Below are positions 40,044-54,298 of a stretch of DNA of 64,000 nt, in pieces. The notes under the pieces are model-generated. The model made no database searches. It was not told the origin of the DNA and saw only the letters and a program-made list of their open reading frames with translations. Each line of letters begins with the position of its first letter. Positions within the stretch are counted from its first letter, which is position 1. Origin of the DNA: Paracoccus lichenicola (GTDB lineage Bacteria; Pseudomonadota; Alphaproteobacteria; Rhodobacterales; Rhodobacteraceae); assembly GCF_009708075.1 (NCBI RefSeq), contig NZ_WMBT01000009.1, positions 94,044 through 158,043 of the forward strand. Reading direction: 5' to 3'. Both the position numbers and the translations under genes were made by a program.

Positions 40044-41104
40044 CGCTGGAGCTTCGGGGCGTTTCCAAGGAAGTCGCAGGCCAGGCCTGGACCCATCCCA
40101 CGGATCTGGTGCTGGCGCCGGGCAGCATGAACGTGCTGCTGGGACCGACGCTGTCGGGCAAGACCACGCTGATGCGGCTGATGGCGGGGCTGGACCAGCC
40201 CACCGCCGGGCGGATCCTGTGGCAGGGCCGGGACGTGACCGGCCAGCGGGTGCAGGACCGGGGCGTGGCGATGGTTTACCAGCAGTTCATCAACTATCCA
40301 TCCATGACCGTTTACGACAACATCGCCTCCCCCCTGCGCCTGCAACGCGTGGCACGGGCCGAGATCGACCGCCGCGTGCGTGAAACCGCCGCGATGATGC
40401 GCCTCACGCCCTTCCTGGACCGCCGCCCGCTGGAACTGTCGGGCGGCCAGCAGCAGCGCACGGCGCTGGCGCGCGCCCTGGTCAAGGGTGCCGGGCTGGT
40501 GCTGCTGGACGAGCCGCTGGCGAACCTCGACTACAAGCTGCGCGAGGAACTGCGCGCCGAGATCCCCCGCATCTTCGAGGCGTCCGGCGCGATCTTCGTC
40601 TATGCCACCACCGAACCCGAGGAGGCGCTGCTGCTGGGCGGCAACACTGCGACCCTGTGGGAAGGCCGGGTGACGCAGTTCGGTCCCACGCCCCAGGTCT
40701 ATCGCGCCCCGCAGGACGCCGTGACGGCGCGCGTCTTTAGCGACCCGCCGATGAATTTCAAACCTGTCGTTGTGACGGGCGGAGAGGCCGCGCTGGACGA
40801 TGCCCGCTGGCCGGTCGATGTCCCGGACGGCCCCTATACCGCAGGCTTTCGCGCGGCCCACCTGACGCTGGACCAGACCCCGCGCGCCATTCCCTTGGCC
40901 GCCCGCCTTGACGCGACCGAGATCACCGGGGCCGAGACCTATCTGCACCTGCTGCACGGGCAGGACCGCTGGGTCGGTCTGGTCCCCGGCGTGCGCCGGC
41001 TGGCGCAGGGACCGCTGACGGTGTGGCTGGATCCGGCTCATGTCTATCTGTTCGACCAGTGCGGCAGGCTTGCCCGCGCCGCCCCCTATGCACGGGCGGC
41101 ATGA
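40040..41104 (+). CDS. glpS: Glycerol ABC transporter ATPase GlpS, degenerate H-loop
   Basis: A 354-residue MalK-type ATPase. Walker A is GPTLSGKTT (35-43), the signature LSGGQ (133-137) is intact, and Walker B with catalytic Glu is VLLDEP. The switch-histidine motif that should read THD is TTE, with Thr191 in the histidine position. A C-terminal regulatory domain with OB-like folds covers about 235-354. It pairs with the next gene product, GlpT, which has the complementary defect. ATGA overlap with glpD and with glpT ties translation. Confidence 0.9.
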   Translation: MTLELRGVSKEVAGQAWTHPTDLVLAPGSMNVLLGPTLSGKTTLMRLMAGLDQPTAGRILWQGRDVTGQRVQDRGVAMVYQQFINYPSMTVYDNIASPLRLQRVARAEIDRRVRETAAMMRLTPFLDRRPLELSGGQQQRTALARALVKGAGLVLLDEPLANLDYKLREELRAEIPRIFEASGAIFVYATTEPEEALLLGGNTATLWEGRVTQFGPTPQVYRAPQDAVTARVFSDPPMNFKPVVVTGGEAALDDARWPVDVPDGPYTAGFRAAHLTLDQTPRAIPLAARLDATEITGAETYLHLLHGQDRWVGLVPGVRRLAQGPLTVWLDPAHVYLFDQCGRLARAAPYARAA

Positions 41105-42179
41105 TGGCGCGGATCACCCTGGACAACCTTGCCCACAGCTACAGCCCCGCGCCCAAGGGGGATGCCGACTGGGCGCTGAAGCCCATGTCGCTGACCTGGC
41201 GCGACGGCGGGGCCTATGCGCTGCTGGGTTCCTCGGGCTGCGGCAAGACCACGCTGCTGAACATCATCTCGGGCCTTCTGCACCCCTCGCGCGGGCAGGT
41301 GCTGTTCGGCGATCGCGACGTGACGACCCTGCCCACGGCGGACCGCAACATCGCGCAGGTGTTCCAGTTCCCGGTCGTCTATGACACGATGACGGTGCGC
41401 CAGAACCTTGCCTTCCCGCTGAAGAACCGGGGCCTGCCTGCGGACCGGATCGCCGCGCGGGTGGCCTCGGTTGCCCGCATGATCGGGATGGAGGACAGGC
41501 TGGACCGCCGCGCGCGGGGCCTGACGGCGGATGCCAAGCAGAAGATCAGCCTGGGCCGCGGCATGGTCCGCCAGGACGTGAACGCGATCCTGTTCGACGA
41601 GCCGCTGACGGTGATCGACCCGCAGATGAAATGGGAGCTGCGCACCCAACTCAAGGCGCTCCACCGAGAATTCGGCCACACGATGATCTATGTCACCCAC
41701 GACCAGACCGAGGCGCTGACCTTCGCCGACGAGGTGGTGGTCATGTCCGAGGGCCGCGTCGTGCAGGCCGGCACGCCGCAGTCGCTGTTCGACGCGCCCG
41801 CCCATACCTTCGTGGGCTATTTCATCGGCTCGCCCGGCATGAACCTGCTGGATGCGCAGATCGCGGGCGCCACCGCCTTCGTCGATGGAACCGCGATCCC
41901 GTTGGCTGCCCCGTATGCCCCGTCCGCAGGACGCGTGCAGATCGGCATCCGCCCCGACGCCGTGCGCCCCGCGACCGAGGGCCTGCCCTTCCATCTGGTC
42001 CGGGTCGAGGACGTGGGCCACCACCGCATCCTACGCGGCGAGGTGGCGGGCACGCCCTTCAACGTCGTGGTCCCCGAGGGCGAACCGATCCCCGCCGGTT
42101 TCGACCGCATCGCGCTGGATCCGGCCCGGATCGGCGTCTTCGTCGATGACTGGCGCATCGAACCCCGGGAAAGGGCCGC

Positions 42180-42183
<4 letters not shown>
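41101..42183 (+). CDS. glpT: Glycerol ABC transporter ATPase GlpT, degenerate signature motif
   Basis: A 360-residue MalK-type ATPase partner of GlpS. Walker A is GSSGCGKTT (43-51), Walker B ILFDEP, and the H-loop YVTHDQTEAL is canonical with His200. In the place of LSGGQ there is LTADAK (from Leu141), followed by QKISLGRGM. So its own signature cannot work normally, while its Walker motifs and histidine can pair with GlpS LSGGQ. The start ATG at 41101 overlaps the glpS stop. Not to be confused with the enteric GlpT antiporter. Confidence 0.9.
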
Positions 42184-43854
<1,671 letters not shown>

Positions 43855-43855
<1 letters not shown>

Positions 43856-44256
43856 TGCGCAACCGTTCCCTTGCCATGGGCTTCACCCTCGCCGCCCTGC
43901 TGATGCTGGGCCTGCTGGCCTGGCTGGTCCTGCGGGTTCCGTCCGAGGACGGCGTCCGCGAATGGACCGGCAGCCTCGATCCCGGCGGCTGGATGGCCTG
44001 GACCTTTCCGGCCGCGCTGTTCTTCTGGGTGATCGCCGCGCTGCTGCTGGCCTTCACCTGGGCCGCCATCCGGTTCCCCGAGACGCCGCGCAGGGGCGCG
44101 CTTCGCATCTGGACCACCCGGGGCGACCGGCTGTTTATCAGCCTGCTCGGCTCGGCCTTCATCAACCTCGCCTGGCTGGGCTTCGGGGGAACGCCCGCCT
44201 GGGGAGGATTGATCCTGTCACTGATCTACGCCGCGGCGGTGTTCCGCTGGGTGTGA
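43855..44256 (+). CDS. glpU: Small membrane protein GlpU (DUF2160)
   Basis: A 133-residue protein with about four hydrophobic segments (LAMGFTLAALLMLGLLAWLVL, PAALFFWVIAALLLAFTWAA, and two C-terminal). It matches the DUF2160 family found between permease and binding-protein genes of rhizobial-type glycerol transporters. Role in the transporter is unknown; it could help assembly or regulation. The start (MRNRSLAMG) overlaps the glpQ stop as TGATG. Confidence 0.85.
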
Positions 44257-44295
44257 AACCGGGCCGCAAAGGCCCATCCTGGGGAGGAGACACGA

Positions 44296-46011
44296 ATGAG
44301 ACTGCACCTGACGACGGCCATGGCGCTTGCGCTGATGGTCACGGGCGCGCAGGCCGGCATCGAGGAGGCCAAGGCCTTCCTGGACGCCGAGATCGGCGAC
44401 ATGTCGAGCCTGGACCGCGCCGCGCAAGAGGCCGAGATGCAATGGTTCATCGACGCCGCCCAACCCTTCGCGGGGATGGAGATCAAGGTGGTGTCCGAAA
44501 CCATCACCACCCATGAATACGAGGCCAAGACCCTCGCCCCCGCCTTCACGGCGATCACCGGCATCAAGCTGACCCACGACCTGATCGGCGAAGGCGACGT
44601 GGTGGAAAAGCTGCAAACGCAGATGCAGTCGGGCGAGAACATCTATGACGCCTATGTCAACGACAGCGACCTGATCGGCACTCACTGGCGCTACCAGCAG
44701 GCACGAAACCTGACCGACTGGATGGCGAACGCGGGCAAGGACGTGACGAACCCGAACCTCGACATCGACGACTTCATCGGCAAGTCCTTCACCACCGCGC
44801 CGGACGGGAACCTGTACCAGCTGCCCGACCAGCAGTTCGCGAACCTGTATTGGTTCCGCAAGGATTGGTTTGACGACGAGACGAACAAGGCCGAGTTCAA
44901 GGAAAAATACGGCTATGACCTGGGCGTGCCCGTCACCTGGTCGGCCTATGAGGACATCGCCGAGTTCTTCACAGGCCGCGAGATCGACGGCAAGACGGTC
45001 TTCGGCCACATGGATTACGGCAAGAAAGACCCCTCGCTTGGCTGGCGCTTCACCGATGCGTGGCTCTCGATGGCGGGGAACGGCGACAAGGGCATTCCGA
45101 ACGGCTTGCCGGTGGACGAATGGGGCATTCGCGTGGATGAAAACAGCCGCCCCGTCGGCAGTTGCACGGCGCGCGGCGGCGACACCAACGGCCCGGCGGC
45201 GGTCTATGCGATCCAGAAATACCTGGACTGGATGACCAAATACGCGCCCCCCGCCGCGCAGGGCATGACCTTCAGCGAAAGCGGCCCGGTGCCCAGCCAG
45301 GGCGAGGTGGCGCAGCAGATGTTCACCTATACCGCCTTCACCGCCGATTTCGTCAAGGAAGGCCTGCCCGTCGTGAACGAGGACGGGACGCCCAAATGGC
45401 GCTTCGCCCCGTCCCCCCACGGCGCCTATTGGCAGGACGGCATGAAGCTGGGCTATCAGGACGCGGGGTCGTGGACGCTGCTGAAATCGACGCCCGACGA
45501 CCGCGCCAAGGCGGCCTGGCTTTACGCGCAGTTCGTGACCTCGAAGACGGTGGACGTGAAGAAAAGCCATGTCGGCCTGACCTTCATCCGCCAGTCCACG
45601 CTGGACCACCAGTCCTTCACCGACCGCGCCCCCAAGCTGGGCGGGCTGATCGAGTTCTATCGCAGTCCCGCCCGCCTGCAATGGTCGCCCACCGGGACCA
45701 ACGTGCCGGATTATCCCAAGCTTGCCCAACTGTGGTGGCAGGCCATCGGCGACGCGGCCTCGGGCGCCAAGACCGCGCAAGAGGCGATGGACAGCCTGTG
45801 CGCGGAACAGGAAAAGGTGATGGAGCGGCTGGAACGCGCGGGCGTGCAGGGCGACATCGGTCCCAAGCTGGCCGAGGAGCATGACCTGGAATGGTGGAAC
45901 GCCTATGCCAAGGAACACGGCGGCATCGCGCCCCAGCTGAAGCTGGAGAACGAGGATCCGCAGCCCGAAACCATCAGCTATGACGAGCTGGTGAAAAGCT
46001 GGCAGCAATAG
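44296..46011 (+). CDS. glpV: Glycerol ABC transporter substrate-binding protein GlpV
   Basis: A 571-residue periplasmic binding protein with signal peptide MRLHLTTAMALALMVTGAQA. It is longer than typical sugar-binding proteins (about 420), as expected for the rhizobial glycerol-type GlpV. The mature part shows extracellular solute-binding domain text such as TTHEYEAKTLAPAFTAITGIK and FANLYWFRKDWFDDE. The gap of 39 bases before it contains GGGGAGGAG, the strongest ribosome site of the operon, consistent with high expression of the binding protein. A hairpin follows the stop. Confidence 0.9.
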   Translation: MRLHLTTAMALALMVTGAQAGIEEAKAFLDAEIGDMSSLDRAAQEAEMQWFIDAAQPFAGMEIKVVSETITTHEYEAKTLAPAFTAITGIKLTHDLIGEGDVVEKLQTQMQSGENIYDAYVNDSDLIGTHWRYQQARNLTDWMANAGKDVTNPNLDIDDFIGKSFTTAPDGNLYQLPDQQFANLYWFRKDWFDDETNKAEFKEKYGYDLGVPVTWSAYEDIAEFFTGREIDGKTVFGHMDYGKKDPSLGWRFTDAWLSMAGNGDKGIPNGLPVDEWGIRVDENSRPVGSCTARGGDTNGPAAVYAIQKYLDWMTKYAPPAAQGMTFSESGPVPSQGEVAQQMFTYTAFTADFVKEGLPVVNEDGTPKWRFAPSPHGAYWQDGMKLGYQDAGSWTLLKSTPDDRAKAAWLYAQFVTSKTVDVKKSHVGLTFIRQSTLDHQSFTDRAPKLGGLIEFYRSPARLQWSPTGTNVPDYPKLAQLWWQAIGDAASGAKTAQEAMDSLCAEQEKVMERLERAGVQGDIGPKLAEEHDLEWWNAYAKEHGGIAPQLKLENEDPQPETISYDELVKSWQQ

Positions 46012-46028
46012 CGGGACCGCAGCCATAG

Positions 46029-46053
46029 GGGAACCCGGGCTTCCCGGGTTCCC
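46029..46053 (+). terminator. Hairpin at the end of the glp operon
   Basis: An 11-bp stem GGGAACCCGGG/CCCGGGTTCCC with a CTT loop, 18 bases after the glpV stop. There is no clear T run, so it may stabilise the 3' end rather than terminate alone. Confidence 0.6.
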
Positions 46054-46215
46054 TCCGTCATCCAGCGGCGGTCCGATCGCCCGCCTGTCGGGGCATGACC
46101 CTGCGACACTCTTGCAGCTTCACGGCCTGCAAGCGAATATCCGCGCATCTCTGCCAGGCGGAACCCGTTCGGCCCGGCAAACGATTCCGGCAAGACGCGC
46201 GATCAGGACAGACAG

Positions 46216-48848
46216 ATGAATATCGAAAGGCCCGCCGGCACCTGGCTGCCTGCCACCGACAGCCAGGTCGCGCGACAGATTGCGGGTCGCGACTGGTCGG
46301 CCACAGGCCTGGGTCCGCTGGAAACCTGGCCCGTATCCCTGCGCGCCGTCCTGTCGGCCATGCTGACCTGCCCGACGCCGATGTATCTGGCCTGGGGACC
46401 GGATCTGGTGTCCTTCTACAACGACGCCTATCGGCCGATCCTGGGTTACCGGGAAGCCCACGCGCTTGGCTGCCGCTTCCGGGATCTGTGGGCCAGCATC
46501 TGGGACGACATCGCCCCCCTGGTTGATGGCTGCCTGCGCGGCGAAAGCCAGCGGATGGTGGACATGCGGCTTGACCTCAGCCGCAAGGGCGCGCCCGAGG
46601 AAAGCTATTGGACCTTTACCTATTCGCCCGTCTTCGACGATGGCGGGCGCATCTGCGGCCTGCTTTGCGTCACGAACGAGACGACGGCCCGCATCCTGGC
46701 CGAACGCGCACGCGCCAAGGCGGACGAACGGCTGGTTCTGGCGATGTCGGCGGGCAACAGCATCGGCATCTGGGATTGGGACGTGATCGAGGATCGCGTC
46801 ACCTCGGACAACCGCTTTGCCACGCTTTACGGCGTCGATGCGACGGTCGCCGCAGGGGGGACCAGCATCGGGGAATTCTTCAAGGGCATCCACCCCGACG
46901 ACCGCGCAAGGGTGGAAACCGAGATCGCCGACACGATCCGCAGGGTCGGGTCGTTCGGTTCGGAATATCGCCTGCTGCGGGCGGACGGGACGGTGTGCTG
47001 GGTATCGGCGCAGGGACGCTGCATTCCCGGTCCCGACGGGACCTGCGTCCGCCTGCCCGGCGTCAGCCATGACATCACTGCCCGAAAGGAAGCCGAACTG
47101 AAGCTGCGCGCCGCCAAGGAGGAACGCGAGTTCGTTCTGGAACAGATCGGCCACCAGCGCATGTTGACCGACCCGCGCGAGATCCTGCACAGCGCGTCCG
47201 AGGCCCTGGGCAGGCGTCTTGGGGTGAACCGCGTCGGCTTCTATCGGCTGACCGGTCCGGACAGCATCTGCCACGAGGCGTCCTGGACCGACGGCACGCT
47301 GAAACCGCTTGCCGGGATCCAGGCGACGAATTTCTATGGCGACCACGCCGATGCCGAACGCCGCGCGGGCCGCGCGCTGATCTTCGGCGACAGCCGCCAG
47401 GATGCCGGGGGCGCGCTTGCGCCCTATGCCGCCGATGGCGTCCTGGCGGGCATCTGCGTGCCCCTGCTGACCGACGGGCACTGGGCGGCAGGCATCTATC
47501 TTCACCAAGCCGCCGTGCGCAACTGGTCCGAGCCGGAGATCACCCTGACTAAGGAAATCGTCCAGCAGACCTGGCTGGCCATGGAGCGCGCCGAGGCGCT
47601 GCGCAGCCTCAACCGCCGCGTCGAGGAGCAGGAGGCCGCCCTTGCCCAGCGAGAGATCGTCCTGCGCGAGGAGTTCGAGCGCCGCGAGGCCGCCGAACGC
47701 CAGTTGCGCCAGTTGCAGAAGATGGAGGCCGTGGGCCAGCTGACGGGCGGCATCGCGCATGACTTCAACAACATGCTGGCCGTGGTCATCAGCGGGCTGA
47801 ACCTGACGCAGCGCCAGCTGGCGCGGGGCAACAGCGATGTGGGTCCCTATGTCGAGGGCGCGCTGGAGGGCGCGAACCGCGCCGCCGCCCTGACACAACG
47901 GCTGCTGTCCTTTTCCCGCCAGCAGCCCCTGGAACCGGCGGTGGTCGATGCCAACGGGCTGCTGACCGGATTGTCGGACATGCTGTCGCGGTCGCTGGGC
48001 GAGACGGTCGTGCTGGAAACACGCCTGCAGCCGGATCTGTGGGCCGTCAAGGTCGATCGCAACCAGCTGGAAAACGCCATCGTCAACCTGGCCGTCAACG
48101 CGCGCGACGCCATGCCCGACGGCGGGCGTGTCGTGCTGCAAACGGCGAATGCCCATCTGGACGGCGACCAGGTCCGCCTGTCCGGGATGGAGCCGGGCGA
48201 CCATGTGCGCATCCGCGTCCTGGACACCGGCACCGGCATGACGCCCGAGGTCCTGTCCAAGGCCTTCGATCCGTTCTTCACCACCAAGCCCACCGGGCGG
48301 GGCACGGGACTGGGCCTCAGCCAGGTGTACGGCTTCATCCGCCAGTCGGGCGGGCATGTTGCGATCACGTCGCAGGTCGGGCAGGGCACGACCGTGGATC
48401 TGTATCTGCCGCGTTGCCTGGAAGGCGCCGTGCAGGCACCGCACGACCAGGCGGCGGACGTGCCCCCCGGCCGGCCCGAGGACGTGATCCTGGTGGCCGA
48501 GGACGAGGACCGCGTGCGCAGCTTCACCGTTTCCGCATTGCAAGACCTGGGATACACGGTGCTGGAAGCGGCTTCCGGCCCTGCCGCCCTGGCGATTCTG
48601 GAAGCGCGGGGGGACATCCGGCTGTTGTTCACCGATGTCGTCATGCCGCAGATGACCGGTTCGCAACTGGTCGAACAGGCACAAGCGATGCGCCCCGGCC
48701 TGGCGGTCCTTTACACCAGCGGCTATACCGGCAAGTCGCTGGAAACCGAGGACCGGGTCAGGGCCGGCGGAAACTTCCTGCCCAAGCCCTTCAGCTTCGA
48801 CCAGCTGGCGCGCAAGATCGACGAGGCGCTGTCCCGCCCGGCGGCGGA

Positions 48849-48852
<4 letters not shown>
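46216..48852 (+). CDS. Hybrid sensor histidine kinase (PAS-PAS-GAF-HisKA-HATPase-REC)
   Basis: An 878-residue soluble hybrid kinase. Order: PAS-like domain about 45-165, PAS with PAC motif about 180-295 ([14 protein letters not shown]), GAF about 310-460, coiled coil, HisKA with phospho-acceptor His515 in [11 protein letters not shown], HATPase about 620-745 ([29 protein letters not shown]), and receiver domain about 765-875 with acceptor Asp807 in [10 protein letters not shown]. There are no membrane segments, so it reads a cytoplasmic signal. No output regulator is adjacent; it is orphan by context. The GAF carries no obvious bilin cysteine of the phytochrome type. It ends convergent on uvrB. 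Confidence 0.88.
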
Positions 48853-51035
<2,183 letters not shown>

Positions 51036-51115
51036 GGGCACCCTTCATGCGGCAGAGTCTGTAAGGTGTGGCGCCGCGCGCGAAAGTCAACCGGGGCTGC
51101 TGACGGAATGTGGCA

Positions 51116-51185
51116 GCAGGGGGCGCTCGCGCCCCCTCTTGGCCTGCGGCCAATTCACCCCCTGAGGATATTTAGATGAAGAAGA
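51116..51185 (-). repeat. Dispersed stem-loop repeat, copy D
   Basis: In the minus orientation: TAAATATCC, CAGGGGGTG, a small hairpin TTGGCC-GCA-GGCCAA-type stem (51139-51153), then a 7-bp stem GGGGGCG/CGCCCCC (51119-51136). It starts just past the dadA stop and lies before uvrB, so it follows dadA in transcript order. Confidence 0.75.
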
Positions 51186-51190
51186 AGCGG

Positions 51191-52405
51191 CTACCTCTTG
51201 AACCGTGCCGGGTCCAGTTCCGCCCAGCCTTGGCCGCCGTCCAGTTCCTCGGCCAGGATTTCCGCCGTGACCGGGCCAAGGGTGAAGCCCTGGTGGCCGT
51301 GGCCGAAATGCGCCCAGAGGTTCGGCTGGTCGGGGACACGGCCGATCACCGGCAGCATGTCGGGGATGCAGGGGCGGCGGCCGGTCCAGGGTTCGGCCTC
51401 GACCGGGGCACCGATGTCGAACAGCTCGCGCGCGGCCTTTTCGCCGTGCTTGAGTTGCGGCGGCGCCAGGCGCGGATGGCTGGTCAGTTCGGCGGCGGTG
51501 GCGATGCGCAGGCCCCGGCGCATGGGCGACAGCACGACCGAGTTGCCGAAGTCGGCAATCGGGTGGTTCGGCGGCGTTTCCATGCGGTAATGGCGATGAT
51601 AGCCGCGCTTGAAGACCATCGGCACCCGCAACCCGAAGCGTTGCAGAAGCATGGGCGACCAGGGGCCAAGCGCCACGACGGCGTGTTCGCCCTGCACCTC
51701 GGCCACGCGCCAGGCGTTGCCCGCGCGGTGCAGGTCGCCCGCGTCGGCGTTGACGATCCGCCCGCCCTGACGCTCGAACAGCGCCGCATAGGCCGCGACC
51801 AGCCCGCCGGGGTCGGAGCAGGTCCAGGTGTCGGTCCAATGGGTCGCGCCCTCGACCTCTATCTTGATGGCGGGTTCCAGGGCGCGGAGCGCCTTGCCGT
51901 CCATCAGTTTCGCCTCGACCCCGAATTCGTCCAGGAACCGCTTGGCGGTGACGCGGGCCTTTTCCATGCGGGCGGGGGTGCGGTGCACCTCGATATAGCC
52001 GTCGCGGCGGATGATGTTGTCGGCGCCCGCCGCCTGGACCAGAGGCGCGTGGCGGTCGGTCGATTGGCGGATCAGCTTGCCCCAGGTCAGGGTCGCGCGC
52101 CGGTGCCCCGCGGGCAGCGAGTTCAGCGCATAGGTCCAGACCGCGCTGATCTGCGACATCAGGCCCGGCAGGTTCCATTTCACGTCATAGCCCCGGCCAA
52201 GCGCGATCTGGATCAGCGCGCCCGGCGCCAGCGGCATGGCATAGGGTTCCACGGCCTCGGTCTGGATCAGGCCCGCGTTGCCATAGCTGGTTTCGCGTCC
52301 CGGCACGCCGCGTTCGATGATCGTCACCTGATGACCGCGCGCCTGCAAGGCCAGTCCGGTCGTGACGCCGACCATGCCCGCACCCAGAACCAGAACCTCT
52401 GCCAT
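51191..52405 (-). CDS. FAD-dependent D-amino-acid dehydrogenase-like oxidoreductase
   Basis: A 404-residue flavoprotein of the DAO/DadA family. The FAD-binding motif is VLVLGAGMVGVTTGLALQARG at the N terminus, the second half includes SYGNAGLIQTEAVEPYAMP, and the C-terminal FAD region is GRVPDQPNLWAHFGHGHQGFTLGP. Length and text fit DadA, which oxidises D-amino acids to keto acids and ammonia. Related sarcosine or proline oxidases cannot be excluded, so I leave the symbol empty. A dispersed repeat follows the stop. Confidence 0.8.
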   Translation of the reverse strand: MAEVLVLGAGMVGVTTGLALQARGHQVTIIERGVPGRETSYGNAGLIQTEAVEPYAMPLAPGALIQIALGRGYDVKWNLPGLMSQISAVWTYALNSLPAGHRRATLTWGKLIRQSTDRHAPLVQAAGADNIIRRDGYIEVHRTPARMEKARVTAKRFLDEFGVEAKLMDGKALRALEPAIKIEVEGATHWTDTWTCSDPGGLVAAYAALFERQGGRIVNADAGDLHRAGNAWRVAEVQGEHAVVALGPWSPMLLQRFGLRVPMVFKRGYHRHYRMETPPNHPIADFGNSVVLSPMRRGLRIATAAELTSHPRLAPPQLKHGEKAARELFDIGAPVEAEPWTGRRPCIPDMLPVIGRVPDQPNLWAHFGHGHQGFTLGPVTAEILAEELDGGQGWAELDPARFKR

Positions 52406-52496
52406 AGCCGTCCCCTGATGACCTTTAGGTCAGGGATGCAGACATTTCCCTATCGGGCAAGAGGATCTTCGGCGACCCCCAGGAACTTTGCAAGAT

Positions 52497-53708
52497 TCAG
52501 GCGAAAAGCTCTCGGCAGAAGGTTAAACCTTCGACTAGGGCGTCCACTTCCTGCTTGGTGTTGTACATGGCGAAGGACGCCCGGGCACTGGCGGTGATTC
52601 CGAAGAACTCCATCAGCGGCATGGCGCAATGGCTGCCCGCGCGCACGGCGATGCCGCGCTTGTCCAGGATCGTGGACAGGTCATGGGCATGGGCGCCCTG
52701 CATGGTCATGGAAAAGATCGCGCCCTTGTCCGGCGCATCGCCCTGGATTTGCAGCCAGTTGAGGCTGCGCAGCCGCTCGCGGGCGTAATCGCGCAAGCCC
52801 CGTTCATGGGCGGCGATGTTGTCCATCCCCAGGTCCATCATGTATTCCAGTGCCGCGCCCAGGCCGATCTGGTTGACGATGCCGGGGGTGCCCGCCTCGA
52901 ACCGCAGGGGCGGGTCGGTATAGTCGATGGCCTCGCGCGTGACCGTGCGGATCATGTCGCCGCCGCCCATGAAGGGCCGCATCTCGGCCTGGCGGTCGCG
53001 GCGGATCCACATCGCGCCCGACCCCGAGGGGCCGTAAAGCTTGTGCCCGGTGATGCAGTAGAAATCGACGCCGAGCGCGGCCAGATCGACCGGCATGTGA
53101 ACCGCCGCCTGGCTGCCATCGACCAGCACCGGAACAGCGGTCCCGCGCGCGATGGCGCCGACATCGACGATGGTGCCGGTGACGTTCGACATGTGCGTGA
53201 CGGCGATCAGCCTGGTGCGCGGCCCCACGGCGGCCAGCACCTTTTCCGCAGGCAGGCTGCCGTCGGGTTCGGGTTCCACCCATTTCAGCACCACGCCCTG
53301 CCGTTCGCGCAGGAAGTGCCAGGGCACGATGTTGGCGTGGTGTTCCAGCACCGACAGCACGATCTCGTCCCCTGCCTGCAGGCGGGGCGCGGCCCAGCCA
53401 TAGCTGACGAGGTTGATGCCTTCGGTCGATCCGCTGGTGAAGATCACCTCGTCTTCATGGGGGGCGTTCAGGAAGCGGGCGATGATGGCGCGGACGCGTT
53501 CGTAGTTGTCGGTCGCCAGGTTCGACAGGAAATGCAGGCCCCGGTGAACGTTGGCGTATTCGCCCTCATAGGCGCGGGTGATCGCGTCGATCACCTGGCG
53601 GGGCTTTTGCGCGCTGGCGCCGCTGTCCAGGTAGACCAGGGGGCGCTTGTTGACCTGCCGCGACAGGATCGGGAAGTCGGCACGGACGGCATCGACATCA
53701 AAGCTCAT
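52497..53708 (-). CDS. sufS: Cysteine desulfurase SufS (group II)
   Basis: A 403-residue PLP enzyme that takes sulfur from cysteine for SUF Fe-S assembly. The PLP lysine is Lys223 in TGHKLYGPSG, and the persulfide cysteine is Cys361 in RAGSHCAMPLMEFF, the short loop of group II enzymes that need a SufE/SufU partner. Other motifs: LDSGASAQKP and NVHRGLHFLSNLATDNYE. The ATG at 53708 overlaps the upstream YIP1-like gene stop (ATGA). It is the last gene of the suf run here; no sufE is visible. Confidence 0.94.
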   Translation of the reverse strand: MSFDVDAVRADFPILSRQVNKRPLVYLDSGASAQKPRQVIDAITRAYEGEYANVHRGLHFLSNLATDNYERVRAIIARFLNAPHEDEVIFTSGSTEGINLVSYGWAAPRLQAGDEIVLSVLEHHANIVPWHFLRERQGVVLKWVEPEPDGSLPAEKVLAAVGPRTRLIAVTHMSNVTGTIVDVGAIARGTAVPVLVDGSQAAVHMPVDLAALGVDFYCITGHKLYGPSGSGAMWIRRDRQAEMRPFMGGGDMIRTVTREAIDYTDPPLRFEAGTPGIVNQIGLGAALEYMMDLGMDNIAAHERGLRDYARERLRSLNWLQIQGDAPDKGAIFSMTMQGAHAHDLSTILDKRGIAVRAGSHCAMPLMEFFGITASARASFAMYNTKQEVDALVEGLTFCRELFA

Positions 53709-54298
53709 TGCGGCATCTCCGGCATGATCCCAAGGGCGGCGGCAAGAAGGGACAGGACGAAGCCTGCCACGAAGGCGGTCCCGATCAGGCCCATCGTGAC
53801 CTTCAGGCTGCTGTGAAAGCCGTGCAGCGCCTTGGTGAACTGCACGGTCAGCCACAGGAACAGGGCCATCGCCGCGATGCCCAGAAGCCCGGCGGTGGAA
53901 GGAAGGACCAGCGACAGCACGATCTGGGCGGCCTGGACCAGCAGCAGCAGAACCTCGATCCAGACGGTCAGCAGCAGCGCGTCCTCGAACCGGCCCGCGC
54001 CGCCGAACATCCGGCCGACGCCGGACATCAGGCCCGCCGCGATCACGATGGCGACCATCTGCATGACCGCCAGGACCATCGGCTGCCGGCTCAGCATGAT
54101 GACCTGCGCGCCGTCCTCGGACGGGGCGCTGAACATCGCGCCCGCCAACCAGGCCAGCAGGGCCGAGACGGATACGGCGGCCAGCAGCGCCATCCAGCGC
54201 GCCTGGACCGGCCAGTTCTGCCCCATCAGCACCTGCGCCGCCCCTTGGGGATTGCGGAAGGACAGGCCGACCAGCGCCTTGAAGTCGTCGAACGTCAT
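53705..54298 (-). CDS. YIP1-family membrane protein
   Basis: A 197-residue integral membrane protein with about five hydrophobic segments (MALLAAVSVSALLAWLAGAM, PMVLAVMQMVAIVIAAGLM, VLLLLVQAAQIVLSLVL, IAAMALFLWLTVQF, and IGTAFVAGFVLSLLAAAL). It matches the YIP1 family of uncertain function. It overlaps both neighbours by ATGA (the second YIP1-like gene and sufS), which embeds it in the suf run. A role in Fe-S assembly is not known; the linkage may be translational only. Confidence 0.7.
   Translation of the reverse strand: MTFDDFKALVGLSFRNPQGAAQVLMGQNWPVQARWMALLAAVSVSALLAWLAGAMFSAPSEDGAQVIMLSRQPMVLAVMQMVAIVIAAGLMSGVGRMFGGAGRFEDALLLTVWIEVLLLLVQAAQIVLSLVLPSTAGLLGIAAMALFLWLTVQFTKALHGFHSSLKVTMGLIGTAFVAGFVLSLLAAALGIMPEMPQ

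Noticed and set aside
46120..48684. 854-codon open frame antisense to the hybrid kinase
   Set aside because: Long but low-information, no ribosome site or domain text; the opposite strand has a full six-domain kinase.
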